Source: Sphingobium bisphenolivorans (lineage in GTDB: Bacteria > Pseudomonadota > Alphaproteobacteria > Sphingomonadales > Sphingomonadaceae). Taken from it: 52,522 nt of DNA. The position numbers and the translations under genes are program-made. Positions 52,210-52,522 of this stretch are shown here, one piece after another. The notes below the pieces were generated by a model. It ran no database searches. It worked only from the letters and a program-made list of their open reading frames with translations, and was not told where the DNA came from. The DNA lies in contig NZ_ASTG01000028.1 in NCBI RefSeq assembly GCF_000412635.1, positions 1 through 52,522 on the forward strand. Direction: 5' to 3'. The stretch's first letter is position 1. Every line of letters begins with the position of its first letter.

Positions 52210-52522
52210 ATGTCGCAGCCTTCTCAACAATCGGCAGACCGAGCCGAGCGGATCGACCGCATCGCCGCACTGAATGACAGCCTGCGGAGATCTATTTGCA
52301 GCCCTGGCCGAAACCAGATCGTCATGACCGCGGGCGTTGCCGCGCTGGTCGGGGATGTGTCCCTCTTCCGCGGATTTCGCAGACGCGCTGAGATCCTGCG
52401 CACGGTGCGAAACTATGACAGCTTCAATTCCGACAACGATCCATTGGGCGAGCATGATTTTGGTCGCTTCGAATATGACAGCGCCATTCTCTACTGGAAG
52501 ATCGATTTGTATGATCCGGGCC
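52210..52522 (+). CDS. DUF3768 protein, cut by window edge
   Basis: The first 104 codons of a DUF3768 protein; the 3' end is outside the window. Conserved parts: IAALNDSLRR, VMTAGVAAL, and FNSDNDPLGEHDFGRFEYDSAILYWKIDLYDPG, which is the family core (NDPxGEHDFG and WKID.YD). GGAG precedes the start at 52210. DUF3768 genes are frequent on alphaproteobacterial plasmids; the function is unknown. Confidence 0.88.
   Translation, partial: MSQPSQQSADRAERIDRIAALNDSLRRSICSPGRNQIVMTAGVAALVGDVSLFRGFRRRAEILRTVRNYDSFNSDNDPLGEHDFGRFEYDSAILYWKIDLYDPG

Noticed and set aside
51994..52455. Minus-strand frame opposite the DUF3768 gene
   Set aside because: Overlaps a clear DUF3768 start on the + strand and shows no protein-like features.

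Overview
The window is a GC-rich stretch of an alphaproteobacterial plasmid, most probably from a sphingomonad (Sphingobium/Sphingopyxis/Novosphingobium type). I infer this from the repA-parA-parB backbone with iterons, the leading-region style gene set, the codon and base use, and the kinds of metal-resistance genes. No rRNA, tRNA, CRISPR array or recognisable insertion sequence was seen.

Region 1 (1-12.7 kb) handles Cu/Ag, Hg and Pb-type metals. A seven-gene operon on the + strand encodes DUF411, two small Met/Cys- or aromatic-rich exported proteins, and CusC, CusB (with a fused CusF domain), CusA and a CusF lipoprotein. It is followed by a MerT plus GDCCVxC pair divergent from a MerR regulator. 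Next comes a fused remnant of a second cusA-cusF copy, inverted paralogues of the two small exported proteins, and an FTR1/cytochrome c permease of the PbrT type.

Region 2 (12.7-25.9 kb) handles Zn/Cd/Co/Pb. A CadR-like MerR regulator sits between two short CDF transporters. One CDF leads an operon with a SAM methyltransferase and a MAPEG-type membrane protein. A long minus-strand operon follows: CzcI-like, CzcC, CzcB, CzcA, SRPBCC protein, CDF and a Zn/Cd/Pb P1B-ATPase. Four MerR-type promoters with 19-bp spacers were found, three of which share one operator sequence, so they probably form one regulon.

Region 3 (26.1-34.5 kb) is maintenance: a tyrosine recombinase, a winged-helix protein with two palindromic operators, a RES/Xre toxin-antitoxin pair, an orphan Xre/MbcA antitoxin, then parB, parA, repA and the origin. 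The origin has iterons of the form CCCCC-N4-GGTCAGG. Further copies lie inside parB and just downstream of repA. Two copies of a perfect palindrome around TTGCACCGGTGCAA flank parA and are the best centromere candidates.

Region 4 (34.5-43.2 kb) is a co-directional block: SSB-like, Toprim/primase-like, a 1399-residue methyltransferase-strawberry-notch helicase, a ParB-like protein and an ArdC antirestriction protein. This content fits the leading region of a conjugative plasmid.

Region 5 (43.2-52.5 kb) holds an anchored protein of unknown function, an SLC13-type transporter, NhaA preceded by a structured leader resembling the nhaA-I (lithium riboswitch) motif, a DUF2493 protein, a canonical SSB, a thermonuclease-like protein, several small unknowns (two with HEPN-like features) and a truncated DUF3768 gene at the right edge.
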